DNA of 64,000 nucleotides from Catenibacterium sp. co_0103 (lineage in GTDB: Bacteria > Bacillota_I > Bacilli_A > Erysipelotrichales > Coprobacillaceae): assembly GCF_004168205.1 (NCBI RefSeq), contig NZ_RCYB01000001.1, forward strand, positions 1-64,000. The letters are read 5' to 3'. Below, piece by piece: positions 8,086 through 17,354 of the stretch. A program made the translations under genes and the position numbers. Numbering within the stretch: position 1 is the stretch's first letter; every line of letters starts with the position of its first letter. The notes below the pieces were generated by a model. It was not told the origin of the DNA. It saw only the letters and a program-made list of their open reading frames with translations, and ran no database searches.

Positions 8086-9837
8086 TTAGTCAATAGATGC
8101 ACAAATTGCATCAATCTTCTTATAATAGTAATCAAATTTACTTAAATCATTATTAGGTACATCATATTTCATCTTAACAACTTCATCGAAGATACCTGTT
8201 TCAATGATTGTACGAATAGGTTTACCCTGAGCAACAACCTGCTGACAACGGTTATTTAAGTAAAGGATTACTTCCATCATCTTAAGCTGTTTTTCAAGTG
8301 GTACATAAGTATCATCTTTATGGAAAGCGTTCTGCTGTAAGTAACCTACACGAACTACTCTGGCTACTTCAATAACAAGCTTCTGATCATCTGGTAAAAC
8401 GTCAGAACCCATTAACTGTACGATTTCCATTAATTTAGTTTCTTCTGCAAGAATAGAAGCTAATTCCTGTCTATCTCTCATGAATTTAGGATCAACATTC
8501 TTTGAATACCATCTTTCAAGATCTGGAATATATTCTGAATAAGATAAGTTCCAGTTGATAGCGAAATAGTGTCTTGCATAAGCTAATGCTTTATCAAGAG
8601 CCCAGAATGTACGTACGAAACGTTTAGTATTCTGAGTAACTGGTTCTGAGAAGTCAGAACCCTGTGGAGATACGGCACCGATGATTGTAACTGAACCATT
8701 TGTGTTATTTAAGTTCTCCATATAACCAGCTCTTTCATAGAACTGAGATAATCTAGAAGGTAAGTAAGCTGGGAAACCTTCTTCTGCTGGCATTTCTTCA
8801 AGACGACCAGAGATTTCTCTTAAGGCTTCAGCCCAACGAGATGTTGAGTCAGCCATGATAGCAACATGGTAACCCATGTCACGATAATATTCAGCAAGTG
8901 TTACACCTGTATAAATAGATGCTTCACGGGCAGCAACTGGCATGTTAGATGTATTCGCAATGAGGACAGTTCTGTCTACTAATGGCTTACCACTCTTAGG
9001 GTCAACGAGTTCACGAAATTCTTCAAGAACCTGAGTCATTTCGTTACCACGTTCACCGCAACCTACATAGACGATAATATCGGCATCACACCATTTAGCA
9101 AGCTGATGCTGAGTCATTGTCTTACCAGTACCGAATCCTCCTGGGATTGCAGCTGTTCCACCTTTTGCGATAGGGAACAATGTATCGATAACACGCTGAC
9201 CAGTAACTAGTGGCATACTGATAGGTAAACGTTTGTTGACTGGACGAGGTGTCTTGATTGGCCATTTCTGAGTTAATGTACATTCATGAGCTACACCTTC
9301 ATCATCAGTGAAGACCATAACTACATCATTGATTGTATACTGACCATTTTCTTTTACTTCAGTAACTGTACCTGACATACCTGGCATAACCATACATCTA
9401 TGTTCGATCATGTCTGTTTCAGGAATCTTGGCATATACAGTACCACCTTCAACATGGTCACCTACTTTAACAGTTAAAGTGACATCCCATAATTTCTTTG
9501 TATCTAGTGGTTCTACAGCACTACCTGTAGGAATGAAAGCACCACTTTCTTTTGCGATTTCTTCTAGTGGTCTTTCAATACCATCATAAATATTTCTTAA
9601 GATACCAGGACCAAGTGTTACAGAAATAGGCTGACCTGTTGGGAATACTGGTTCACCTGGTTTAAGACCTGTAGTTGTTTCATAAACCTGGATAGTAGTA
9701 AATTCTTTAGTAATAGAGATAACTTCACCCATTAATTTACTGTTACCTACATACACCATTTCAAGCATTGAAAAGGCATCTGTATCTTTTACTTTAACAA
9801 CCGGGCCGTTGATTGAATAAATTAAATTTTCTTTCAA
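8086..9837 (-). CDS. ntpA: V-type ATPase subunit A (catalytic)
   Basis: A 583-residue catalytic subunit. Visible are the N-terminal barrel ([22 protein letters not shown]), the roughly 90-residue non-homologous insert typical of V/A-type A subunits ([19 protein letters not shown]), the Walker A motif GGFGTGKT near residue 233, [10 protein letters not shown]-like [14 protein letters not shown], and the [21 protein letters not shown] block. ATP hydrolysis here drives rotation and ion export, or the enzyme runs in reverse as a synthase. It lies 19 bases after subunit E and 11 before subunit B. Confidence 0.97.
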   Translation of the reverse strand: MKENLIYSINGPVVKVKDTDAFSMLEMVYVGNSKLMGEVISITKEFTTIQVYETTTGLKPGEPVFPTGQPISVTLGPGILRNIYDGIERPLEEIAKESGAFIPTGSAVEPLDTKKLWDVTLTVKVGDHVEGGTVYAKIPETDMIEHRCMVMPGMSGTVTEVKENGQYTINDVVMVFTDDEGVAHECTLTQKWPIKTPRPVNKRLPISMPLVTGQRVIDTLFPIAKGGTAAIPGGFGTGKTMTQHQLAKWCDADIIVYVGCGERGNEMTQVLEEFRELVDPKSGKPLVDRTVLIANTSNMPVAAREASIYTGVTLAEYYRDMGYHVAIMADSTSRWAEALREISGRLEEMPAEEGFPAYLPSRLSQFYERAGYMENLNNTNGSVTIIGAVSPQGSDFSEPVTQNTKRFVRTFWALDKALAYARHYFAINWNLSYSEYIPDLERWYSKNVDPKFMRDRQELASILAEETKLMEIVQLMGSDVLPDDQKLVIEVARVVRVGYLQQNAFHKDDTYVPLEKQLKMMEVILYLNNRCQQVVAQGKPIRTIIETGIFDEVVKMKYDVPNNDLSKFDYYYKKIDAICASID

Positions 9838-9856
9838 CTTGTTTATCCCCCTTCTT

Positions 9857-10447
9857 TTATTTATTAATGATTAAACCAGAATGCTGGTTGAACCATTCTT
9901 TCTGATTCTTTAATGCGAATTCTAATGTTTCATCATGAACAATAGAACTTTCTGTGTTTTCAACAATTAAACCACCAATAGTGATATCTCCAGCTTTCAC
10001 TTCAGCATCACCATAAGCAGCTTTTAAATCATCAGCAAGACCTAAGTCTTCTTCTTTTACATAAATAACTGAATGAGGCATATAATCACCTGCAAGTTTC
10101 TTAGCCTTGTTGACCATGAATTCTTTGTATTCAGGTGTTTTTGTAAATGCGACTAATTCTTCTCTCGCATTCTTGAAGATTGTAGCCACATACTCATCAC
10201 GTTTATTAATAAGCTTTTTCTGTCTCTCAACATGGGATTCAGAAATTTCTGCAGCTGATTCTGACTGCATTTCATCTAATTCCTGTTTAAGTCTTAAATC
10301 TGCATCTTTCTTAGCTTCAGCACGCATAGAAGAATAAGCTTCTTCTTCCATCTTCTTTACTTCAGCCATGATTGCATCGACTTCTCTTTGAGACTGTTTT
10401 TCAATCTCATTCTTCATTGAGAGAAATACTTCTTGATTTTCTTCCAT
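9857..10447 (-). CDS. ntpE: V-type ATPase subunit E (peripheral stalk)
   Basis: A 196-residue protein whose first 100 residues form a strongly charged coiled coil with alternating E/K/A (IEKQSQREVDAIMAEVKKME), followed by a globular C-terminal domain ending in GGLIVENTESSIVHDETLEFAL, a conserved subunit E pattern. It pairs with the H/G-type subunit (15720-16031) to make the peripheral stalks that hold the A3B3 head against rotation. The gene lies between subunits F and A with 10-20 base gaps. Confidence 0.9.
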   Translation of the reverse strand: MEENQEVFLSMKNEIEKQSQREVDAIMAEVKKMEEEAYSSMRAEAKKDADLRLKQELDEMQSESAAEISESHVERQKKLINKRDEYVATIFKNAREELVAFTKTPEYKEFMVNKAKKLAGDYMPHSVIYVKEEDLGLADDLKAAYGDAEVKAGDITIGGLIVENTESSIVHDETLEFALKNQKEWFNQHSGLIINK

Positions 10448-10458
10448 TGTATACTCTC

Positions 10459-10767
10459 CTATAGCTTAACGCCTATTGCCTCAGAGACATAACCATCGAT
10501 GGCTTCACCAATCTTAGAGTGTCCATGACGGTCAGGAATCTCTGTAATAAGAGGCTTTGGCTGTTTTAATTTAATTTCTGAGATAATATCAGGACAAAGT
10601 TCAATTAACTTAGTAGTGACCAAGATAATTGCGACTTCAGGATCTCTCATCTTATTTTCAAGTAAGCTTAAGAAATCATGACGGGTATGAACAACTTTGC
10701 CTTCAATACCCACGAGTCTTAGACCAGTGAGGGTATCGATATTATCACTGATCAGAAAGAACTTCAT
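10459..10767 (-). CDS. ntpG: V-type ATPase subunit F (central shaft)
   Basis: A 102-residue protein with the subunit F fold pattern: FFLISDNIDTLTGLRLVGIEG at the start (Rossmann-like first strand and loop), VAIILVTTKLIELCPDII in the middle, and KPLITEIPDRHGHSK near residue 75. It binds subunit D in the rotor shaft. Named NtpG in Enterococcus and AtpF in other V/A-type nomenclatures. It sits between the K ring gene and subunit E, each gap around ten bases. Confidence 0.92.
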   Translation of the reverse strand: MKFFLISDNIDTLTGLRLVGIEGKVVHTRHDFLSLLENKMRDPEVAIILVTTKLIELCPDIISEIKLKQPKPLITEIPDRHGHSKIGEAIDGYVSEAIGVKL

Positions 10768-10776
10768 AGTAATCTC

Positions 10777-11211
10777 CTATAGTGTGTTGATAATTAAGAT
10801 TGAGATTAATAGACCATAGATGGCAACACCTTCACCTAAGGCAACGAAGATCAATGATTTACCGAAGTTTTCAGCATTTTCAGAGAATGCACCAATTGCA
10901 GCAGGAGCAGCAGCAGCTACGGCAATACCAGCACCAAGAGCAGATAAACCAGTTGCAAGAGCAGCACCAATGAAACCAAGACCCTGAGCGATAGAACCAG
11001 TCATCTTGTCAGCACCAGCAGCTAATACTGGGCTATTTGCATATGTAAGGAATAATACAAGTGCTACAGCACCAAAGAAACCACAGATATGAGTACCAAG
11101 ACGCATTTTAGCGCTCTTAGCAGTAACTTTACCTTTGAATACATTTACTAGTGGTAAAGATAATAATACAACAATTAATGCAGGGATAATGAATGTTAAG
11201 ATAGTAGTCAT
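10777..11211 (-). CDS. ntpK: V-type ATPase subunit K (rotor ring proteolipid)
   Basis: A 144-residue very hydrophobic protein with four membrane segments (about 3-20, 44-64, 76-102 and 117-142). The third and fourth form the ion-carrying hairpin: GLGFIGAALATGLSALGAGIA with AAAAPAAIGAFSEN, then FVALGEGVAIYGLLISILI, where the glutamate in GEG is the ion-binding carboxylate. The N-terminal hairpin has no equivalent acidic residue, so each subunit probably carries one ion, as in other V-type rings. I cannot decide between sodium and proton from sequence alone. Lies directly after the larger subunit I gene. Confidence 0.93.
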   Translation of the reverse strand: MTTILTFIIPALIVVLLSLPLVNVFKGKVTAKSAKMRLGTHICGFFGAVALVLFLTYANSPVLAAGADKMTGSIAQGLGFIGAALATGLSALGAGIAVAAAAPAAIGAFSENAENFGKSLIFVALGEGVAIYGLLISILIINTL

Positions 11212-11225
11212 TTTTTCTTCCTCCG

Positions 11226-13124
11226 TTATTCTAGACTTTCTTTCATAGATACAAATGGTTTACCATTACCTTCATAGTAACGACTGAATAATTCATAGAA
11301 TTCAAGACGTAATACCTGGATACCGACAATTAATCCTTCTAGACACATTACAAATGCGTTACCAATAATTAGAACGATAATATAACCGAATCCACCAACC
11401 ATTTCAGCTAGTGTGTAAACAACAAGCATCATACCAGCGTGTGATAAGACGAAACCGCCGACACGTAGGAATGACATAGTGTTGGCAACAAATGTCAACA
11501 ATACTTCGATCATTTCGAAGAATGATTCAGTAAAGAAGTTACCAAATCCATGTGGGAACATCTTCTTACCTTCAAGTTTGTAAGTAAGAGGTTCTTTTAA
11601 GAAGATCATTACAAGTGGGGCAATGATAAAGATTGCGACATAGATACCCATTGGGATATTTAAGCCAAGGTTTAATAACATATTCATTGCGAGTACTAAT
11701 ACTGCAACATAGAATATTAAACCAGCGACACCATTTTGAGAGAATAATAATTCTCCCCAATGTTTCTTCTTTAAATTTAAATAGATATTGAATAGGATTG
11801 AGATGATGATTAAACATACACCTACACCAATTGCAACACCTAATAGCGTCATAGTATTTTCAGATGCCATTGGTGCAAAGAATGGAACGAGGATTTCTTC
11901 TGATCCAAATACTGAACCAAAGATTACACCAAATATTGCAGATGAAATACCAATACGCATACCTACTTCACCAAGCTTCATGCCTTTTAATTTATAAGCA
12001 AGGAAACCAATGATTGAAAGCAGGATACCTTGACCAACATCGGCGAACATCATACCGAATAAGAATGTATATGTTACCGCAACGAAATTTGTTGGGTCAA
12101 AGTCTGTGTAAGATGGAACACCATACATCTCAACGAACATCTTGAATGGTCTTGAGAACCAGTTGTTCTTGAGTTTTGTAGGTGGATAAAGTCTTGAATC
12201 TCCCATTGCTGGTTTGATTTCAACATGCACCTTGTCCATCTGTTCAAGTTCTTCTTTTAAAGAGTGTGCATAATGTTTATCACAGAAACCATAGATAGCA
12301 GCATTGTTTCCAAATACCACGACATATCTCTGCGCTTCACTTGTCTTATTAAGTTCCTGACATGAAGCATAAATGATTGATAAATCTTTTTCTTTTTTAC
12401 TGAATAAATCTCTTAATTTACCATCACATTTCTTGATAGAGGCTTCTGCAGTTGAATTCTCTTCTTCAATAATTTCTAATGATTCACTTGGAGTTCCATG
12501 AAGGAATTCAGGAATATGAATACGTTCAAAGAATAATGAAGAGAATATGTTATCTATTTCAGGAGCATTAGAAGGAGATGTTATATAGAAACAATAACAT
12601 GTCTTTGCATCCTGATAGATTGATTTAAATAAGAATTCCTGTGAATCATAATAAGATAACTTATCAAGATTCATTGTAGGTAACTTACCAAATCTAACCT
12701 GAATATATTCGCTTGAGAAAAGGTCATCGAAGTCTATATCGAGATCCTTCATATATTTCAAGTACTTTTTGGCCTGATTGTTTTCATCAATCATAACCTG
12801 TAATTCATTTTTAACACGTGAGATTTTGTTTGCTTCATCAAGACATTCGCAGAAGTAATCATCTGCTTCTACAATATTGATGATCTGAGGCTTTTCTGAT
12901 GTATTGATATGAATACCATACTTTTCAGTTGCTTCATCCATACGTCCTAATAAATCAGCATAAGGATTATCCTTATTCATGACCTTAAGACCTCTTACTG
13001 AATCCACAAACTTTGATGCTGGCTCTGGATGAAATTTTTCTGAATCAACAAGCTTAGATAATACTTCATCACTCATTGTTTCAGGGAATTCTATCTCAAC
13101 GAGCTGCAGTTTTGAGATAGCCAT
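11226..13124 (-). CDS. ntpI: V-type ATPase subunit I (full-length stator with ion channel)
   Basis: A 632-residue stator subunit. Residues 1 to about 335 are the soluble arm with coiled coil; about eight membrane segments follow. The segment MSFLRVGGFVLSHAG holds the essential channel arginine (about R554) that faces the K-ring glutamate, and LEGLIVGIQVLRLEFYELFSRYYEGNGKPF is the conserved end. This is the functional copy of two subunit I genes lying in tandem: the neighbour at 13138-14664 is shorter and lacks this last part. It is 13 bases downstream of that copy. Confidence 0.93.
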   Translation of the reverse strand: MAISKLQLVEIEFPETMSDEVLSKLVDSEKFHPEPASKFVDSVRGLKVMNKDNPYADLLGRMDEATEKYGIHINTSEKPQIINIVEADDYFCECLDEANKISRVKNELQVMIDENNQAKKYLKYMKDLDIDFDDLFSSEYIQVRFGKLPTMNLDKLSYYDSQEFLFKSIYQDAKTCYCFYITSPSNAPEIDNIFSSLFFERIHIPEFLHGTPSESLEIIEEENSTAEASIKKCDGKLRDLFSKKEKDLSIIYASCQELNKTSEAQRYVVVFGNNAAIYGFCDKHYAHSLKEELEQMDKVHVEIKPAMGDSRLYPPTKLKNNWFSRPFKMFVEMYGVPSYTDFDPTNFVAVTYTFLFGMMFADVGQGILLSIIGFLAYKLKGMKLGEVGMRIGISSAIFGVIFGSVFGSEEILVPFFAPMASENTMTLLGVAIGVGVCLIIISILFNIYLNLKKKHWGELLFSQNGVAGLIFYVAVLVLAMNMLLNLGLNIPMGIYVAIFIIAPLVMIFLKEPLTYKLEGKKMFPHGFGNFFTESFFEMIEVLLTFVANTMSFLRVGGFVLSHAGMMLVVYTLAEMVGGFGYIIVLIIGNAFVMCLEGLIVGIQVLRLEFYELFSRYYEGNGKPFVSMKESLE

Positions 13125-13137
13125 AGTATCCTCCCTT

Positions 13138-14664
13138 CTATTGTTTCTTATCGAGCGCTTTCTTAATGAAGTTCAATACAATGCCTAATACAAGTACAAC
13201 AACTAATGGTAAATAAGAGACATGCCAAGTTGTATCTACAGCAATTGCAACATAAGCAGCTACTGCAAGTCCCATGACGATGCCAACGACACCCTTGATA
13301 GAGAATACCTTATTAATCATTGATTGTTCGTTATAGATAGCTTTTACTTTACCAATGCAGAACTGTCCTACAATAAGTAAGAGAATCGCATTAATGAAGC
13401 GCTGATAACTAAATGCATCTGCAACAGGGATTACTGATGGATAAAGATGAATACTATAGAAAGCATCACCATAAATTAAACCTCCCACAAAAGATGCAAT
13501 ACCAAGAACATTAATCATCTTTCCTGAAGTTTTCTTTCTCATAAGTAATCCAAGTAATACAAGCACAACACCTAAACCAATATCACCTAGCATTAATGCA
13601 AATACTAAGATAAATAGTACTGCAGTTGCTAAAGTAGTATCCACATGATCACTCTGTTTAACTTTAGAGATCGCTTCAAATGGTTTAGCCCATGGATAGT
13701 TATTAGTAAGTGTTGGTGCAATAATCTGCTGATCACCATAAATATCTGCAGGCAAGTCCTGATATTCTACGTTGTACTTTTCAAAAGCCTTCTTAATATC
13801 TTTAGCGACTCTTACAGGTACAAATCCATAGATAGCATATTTAGATTGATAATCAACAACAAACACTTTGAATTCTTCAATTCTAGCAGCAAAAGTAAGA
13901 TCAGCAAACATCTTTAATAATTCTTCTTCATGTGCATCTCTAATACCTTCTAAACGGCTGTCTGCTTTACGAATAGAAGCATTCATACTTTCAATTTCTT
14001 CTAGTAATTCCTTCTTTGCGTCTTCCATTCTACCATGAACGAAATCAGGAATTTCAATTTCTTCAAAGCCAACTGACTGGAAGATGTTATCTACCTTTAA
14101 GATAGCTGCCTTAGTTGTCATATAGAGACAATAAACACTTTTAGCATCTTCACCAAGATCTAAGAACATAATTGACTGTCCTCTATAGTAGTCAAGTTTG
14201 TCTTTGTTTCTTCTAGGAATACGGCCAAATCTTGCTTCCATATATTCGCATTCTTTAACCTCATCCATATTTAATTCTGTATTAGAAAGACCTTCTAGGA
14301 TTTCATAAGCAGCCTGGTTCTGTCCACGTTCAGTCACAAATTCTTCTTTAATATCAAGATATTGCTTTACTTCTTTTGTCACATCATCGAGTGCCTTACG
14401 ATAATCTTCTTTTGCGAAATGAATAGATCCTTCTTTTACACTTGATGTATCAAGCTTTACATGTTCAGCAAGCTCTTTTAATTCATCAAGCATGTTCTTA
14501 TAATCCTCATCAGGTGTCATTGTAAATACATCTTTAACGTTATTTACAATCTTTGTAGCTGGCTGAGGATAAAAATACTTTGTTTCTTTTAACTGACATA
14601 AAACCTCTTTTAAGTATTTCTTATCAAAGGTCATGTCCAGCAATTCCATTTCTTCTATTGCCAT
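13138..14664 (-). CDS. second V-type ATPase subunit I-like protein, lacking the channel-arginine region
   Basis: A 508-residue paralogue of the following gene. The N-terminal arms align clearly (both start with MAI..ELL/QLVE, KFHPEPA/YFYPQPATKIV, YMEARFGRIPRRNKDKL versus YIQVRFGKLPTMNLDKL, and VDNIFQSVGFEEIEIPDFVHG versus IDNIFSSLFFERIHIPEFLHG). The membrane part has about six segments and ends in KKALDKKQ before the segments that carry the essential arginine. It therefore cannot form the ion path alone. It may be a second arm, a regulator, or a partner in a mixed stator. The open frame is undisturbed and its position in the operon is tight, which argues that it is used. Confidence 0.85.
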   Translation of the reverse strand: MAIEEMELLDMTFDKKYLKEVLCQLKETKYFYPQPATKIVNNVKDVFTMTPDEDYKNMLDELKELAEHVKLDTSSVKEGSIHFAKEDYRKALDDVTKEVKQYLDIKEEFVTERGQNQAAYEILEGLSNTELNMDEVKECEYMEARFGRIPRRNKDKLDYYRGQSIMFLDLGEDAKSVYCLYMTTKAAILKVDNIFQSVGFEEIEIPDFVHGRMEDAKKELLEEIESMNASIRKADSRLEGIRDAHEEELLKMFADLTFAARIEEFKVFVVDYQSKYAIYGFVPVRVAKDIKKAFEKYNVEYQDLPADIYGDQQIIAPTLTNNYPWAKPFEAISKVKQSDHVDTTLATAVLFILVFALMLGDIGLGVVLVLLGLLMRKKTSGKMINVLGIASFVGGLIYGDAFYSIHLYPSVIPVADAFSYQRFINAILLLIVGQFCIGKVKAIYNEQSMINKVFSIKGVVGIVMGLAVAAYVAIAVDTTWHVSYLPLVVVLVLGIVLNFIKKALDKKQ

Positions 14665-14674
14665 GTTATTCCCC

Positions 14675-15709
14675 CTAGTAGATAAGCAGCTGGGCTATTT
14701 TTTCAGCCTCTTCACCATATCTTAAACCTTCAATGATATGTTTTAGATTTTCAACTTCATTTTCGAATACAATCAGATATGTCATGTAAACCATGGCAGC
14801 ATCTGTAGTAAATCTCATATATCTCTTTGCAAGATTATATTTGATTTTATCTGTATAGTATTCAATATAAACGAATTCCTGATCATCCACATATAACTTG
14901 TAAGGTGATGAAGCAAGCTTTTTTAAGAACTCCTCTGCATCTTTTGTTTCAATCAATTCATTCATTACTGATTGTGGAATACGTGAGTAATCCAAGATCA
15001 ACTGTTTCTTGATTTGTTCAGGCTTAGAATTAAAGAATCGTTTAAATCTATAGATCTTCGTAATATTTTCTAACTCAATCTGAGTATAGATCATAGTAAG
15101 TAGATCCTTCTGTTTTTTACCTTTAAATGTAGATTTCACTGTTTCAACGAATAACTTATAGTAAGCACGTTTGAAATCAAGTTCCATCATGTTTGTATCG
15201 ATCTTCTCATCATCTACAGGCATATATTTCTGTAATATATGGTAATAACGTGTTTTCTCCATATATCTTAATAATGATGGATAATCCTCAATACTTAACA
15301 AGCCATAAAGATCAAACGTTGAATAACGAGGTAGGTATGAAGGTATATCTAATTCAGAATTCAATGTTTCATCACTATTGAATAAACGTACTTTACTCAA
15401 TAGTACAGCTATTTCACGTCTAATAATACCTAGCTGATAAAACTTCTGGTCACCCTTAGGTGCATAATGAATCAATCTTATAGCACGTAAGAATTCCTCT
15501 TCATCAAGAAGTGATTCCAACTGTCCTCTATGAATGTTTGTTTCTTTCAAACCTTCAAGAATAGGACCATATGCTGTTTCACTCTTTAAGTAACTGACAA
15601 CATCGTTGACAGTTCTTTTCTTTAAAAGTTCATCATAGCTTTCAGGAGTGAGATGTTTACCATACATAGATCTTGCTTTAGCAAGAACTGCATTAGATGA
15701 AAAACTCAT
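14675..15709 (-). CDS. ntpC: V-type ATPase subunit C/d (rotor cap)
   Basis: A 344-residue, mostly helical cytoplasmic protein of the V-ATPase AC39/subunit C family. Characteristic pieces are SNAVLAKARSMYGKHLTPESYDELLKKRTVNDVVSYLKS at the N-terminus, ENITKIYRFKRFF in the middle and YMTYLIVFENEVENLKHIIEGLRYG at the C-terminus. It sits as a funnel on top of the K ring and joins it to the D-F shaft. Lies 10 bases upstream of the first subunit I gene and 10 bases downstream of the small stalk gene. Confidence 0.92.
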   Translation of the reverse strand: MSFSSNAVLAKARSMYGKHLTPESYDELLKKRTVNDVVSYLKSETAYGPILEGLKETNIHRGQLESLLDEEEFLRAIRLIHYAPKGDQKFYQLGIIRREIAVLLSKVRLFNSDETLNSELDIPSYLPRYSTFDLYGLLSIEDYPSLLRYMEKTRYYHILQKYMPVDDEKIDTNMMELDFKRAYYKLFVETVKSTFKGKKQKDLLTMIYTQIELENITKIYRFKRFFNSKPEQIKKQLILDYSRIPQSVMNELIETKDAEEFLKKLASSPYKLYVDDQEFVYIEYYTDKIKYNLAKRYMRFTTDAAMVYMTYLIVFENEVENLKHIIEGLRYGEEAEKIAQLLIY

Positions 15710-15719
15710 AATCTCACCT

Positions 15720-16031
15720 CTAAACTTCTTTACATCTGTCTACGATAGATGCAACCCACTCCTCCTTGTGGGCTTCATAAAGGCTGGTGATCTTCTCAAC
15801 AGAAGAATTGTAATCCTCTTCATTCTTCTTCTTTGTTGCGTCAATTCTTTCCTGTAACTCTTTCTTCTTTGCATCAAGTGTAACCTGATACTCTTTAACG
15901 AAAGAATCGTAGATTTCCTTCTTCTTACTGTTCATATCTGCAGTTGTATCCTGTCTCTTCTTTTTGGCATCTTTTACAGCCTGAGCACATCTGTGGTCTA
16001 CAGCTATGATATCAAGAATCATTTTATCCAA
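15720..16031 (-). CDS. V-type ATPase small stalk subunit (G/H-like)
   Basis: First gene of the operon. The 103-residue product is almost entirely one charged coiled coil (VKDAKKKRQDTTADMNSKKKEI and KKELQERIDATKKKNEED), without cysteine or membrane segment. Position and composition match the small G/H-type peripheral stalk subunit (NtpF in Enterococcus), the partner of subunit E. The family is poorly conserved, so the call relies mainly on context. A good ribosome site (AAGGAGG) precedes the ATG, and the operon promoter lies 155 bases upstream. Confidence 0.8.
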   Translation of the reverse strand: MDKMILDIIAVDHRCAQAVKDAKKKRQDTTADMNSKKKEIYDSFVKEYQVTLDAKKKELQERIDATKKKNEEDYNSSVEKITSLYEAHKEEWVASIVDRCKEV

Positions 16032-16450
16032 TCCACATACCTCCTTCTTTTTGATTCTCTAGGATAATACTCCTAAAAATTTTAAAATTCAACCAAAAAC
16101 AATTCATCGTGATAAAAAAGCGTCATCTATATCAAACAGACATATTCAGACATATCAAATGTATATGTATCATGGTTGATGAATCCATTATACTCTTAAT
16201 TTTGTAAAGCGTTAACATGTTTTTTTGTGAAATAACGAACATAATGGATATCTTTTTTAGGAAATAGGCAATATGACCATAAGTCATTTATTTCATACCT
16301 ATTTTCTGCATTAGTTATACACCTATCGTATGAATGCAACAATAAACAAATATCCACCTTTGTTTAATGTAAGCGTTTTATGTCACTTTACTATGGCTTT
16401 TTTTATCTATTTTCCTTATTCTTATATATATATATATAGGAGAGAAAAAG
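16032..16450. other. 418-base divergent intergenic region
   Basis: It separates the ATPase operon from the HAD gene. Besides the promoter at 16187-16215 it holds TGTAAGCGTTTTAT at 16368-16381, close to the cre consensus TGNAANCGNTNNCA except for the final CA, and a TATATATATATATA run just before the HAD ribosome site. I see no ORF or RNA gene. Confidence 0.5.
16187..16215 (-). promoter_or_regulatory. promoter of the V-type ATPase operon
   Basis: On the minus strand TTAACG (16210-16215) is followed after exactly 17 bases by a perfect TATAAT (16187-16192). The -35 box overlaps a partly palindromic AAAGCGTTAACA, which resembles but does not fully match a catabolite-responsive (cre) element. Confidence 0.6.
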
Positions 16451-17215
16451 ATGAAAATTTTGGCGAGTGATTTTGATAATACATTATTTTTTAGTGATGG
16501 TGTACACAAGGAAGATGTAGAAGCGATTCGTACATTCCAGAAACAGGGAAATCTATTTGGATTATGTACAGGAAGACAGTTAGAAGGAATTAAATATCCT
16601 TTTGGTGGGGATAGAGAGCATCCATTAACTGAGATAGACTTTGATTTCTATATTACTTTAAGTGGTGGTGTGATCTTTAATAAGAAAGAAGAAATCATTT
16701 TTGAGAAATCAATTCCTATGAATATAGTAAGAGAAATCTCAGAAGCGATTCCTGCACATATGTCTATTGTATATAAGGATGAGATTTATATGTATCGTCC
16801 AGAAGATGAAAGCTGGGGAATTACTATTGATTCTTTGGATGAACTTACATTTAATGATTCAGACGCATTCTCATTTCATTTTCCTGAAGGGGATTTAGAG
16901 GATGCGAAAAAGGCCATGGATTATATTAATGAATATTATAGTGATACATGTGCGGCATTCCAGAATAAAAATCATGTGGATGTATGTGGTGTAGGATGTT
17001 CTAAGGGAACAGGAGTTAATCATGTTGTAGATTATTTTAATATTAATGAGAGTAATGTATATGGTATAGGAGATTCATGGAATGATCTTCCTTTATTAGA
17101 TAGTGTCAAACATGGTTATACATTTACTTATGCCCTAAATGAACTTAAAGATAAAGCTGAAAAGGTTGTAGAAAGCTTAAGTGAAGCTATTCAGGATATT
17201 TTAAAAGAGGATTAA
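16451..17215 (+). CDS. HAD-superfamily sugar phosphatase (Cof-like, IIB)
   Basis: A 254-residue cytoplasmic phosphatase. Motif I is ASDFDNTLFF with the nucleophilic aspartate, motif II the CTGRQ stretch, and motif IV GIGDSWNDLPLL. The cap between about 80 and 180 is of the Cof/IIB type. Such enzymes dephosphorylate sugar phosphates or cofactor intermediates, and specificity cannot be read from sequence. The ribosome site AGGAGAG is seven bases before the ATG. It is a single-gene unit with its own terminator, transcribed divergently from the ATPase operon. The similar HAD protein at 57901 belongs to the same broad family. Confidence 0.87.
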   Translation: MKILASDFDNTLFFSDGVHKEDVEAIRTFQKQGNLFGLCTGRQLEGIKYPFGGDREHPLTEIDFDFYITLSGGVIFNKKEEIIFEKSIPMNIVREISEAIPAHMSIVYKDEIYMYRPEDESWGITIDSLDELTFNDSDAFSFHFPEGDLEDAKKAMDYINEYYSDTCAAFQNKNHVDVCGVGCSKGTGVNHVVDYFNINESNVYGIGDSWNDLPLLDSVKHGYTFTYALNELKDKAEKVVESLSEAIQDILKED

Positions 17216-17228
17216 TTCCTCTTTTTTT
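17204..17228 (+). terminator. terminator of the HAD gene
   Basis: AAAGAGGA and TCCTCTTT pair around TTAAT and run straight into seven T. The hairpin includes the stop codon. Confidence 0.85.
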
Positions 17229-17289
17229 GTTTAATTTCTAAATATTCTAATATTTATCGCATATTATACAAATTTTAACTCATGGATAA

Positions 17290-17318
17290 TTGACAGCATT
17301 ATATGAATATGGTAAATT
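17290..17318 (+). promoter_or_regulatory. promoter of the homoserine dehydrogenase gene
   Basis: A perfect TTGACA (17290-17295), a 17-base spacer and TAAATT (17313-17318) lie about 37 bases before the ATG. The leader is too short for a riboswitch or leader-peptide attenuator. Confidence 0.55.
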
Positions 17319-17354
17319 TTATACAATTCTAATACTATTGGGGAGGAATTTTAA

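Noticed and set aside
17216-17354. Threonine/methionine riboswitch or T-box before hom
   Set aside because: The leader after the -10 box is only about 35 bases, too short, with no T-box sequence.
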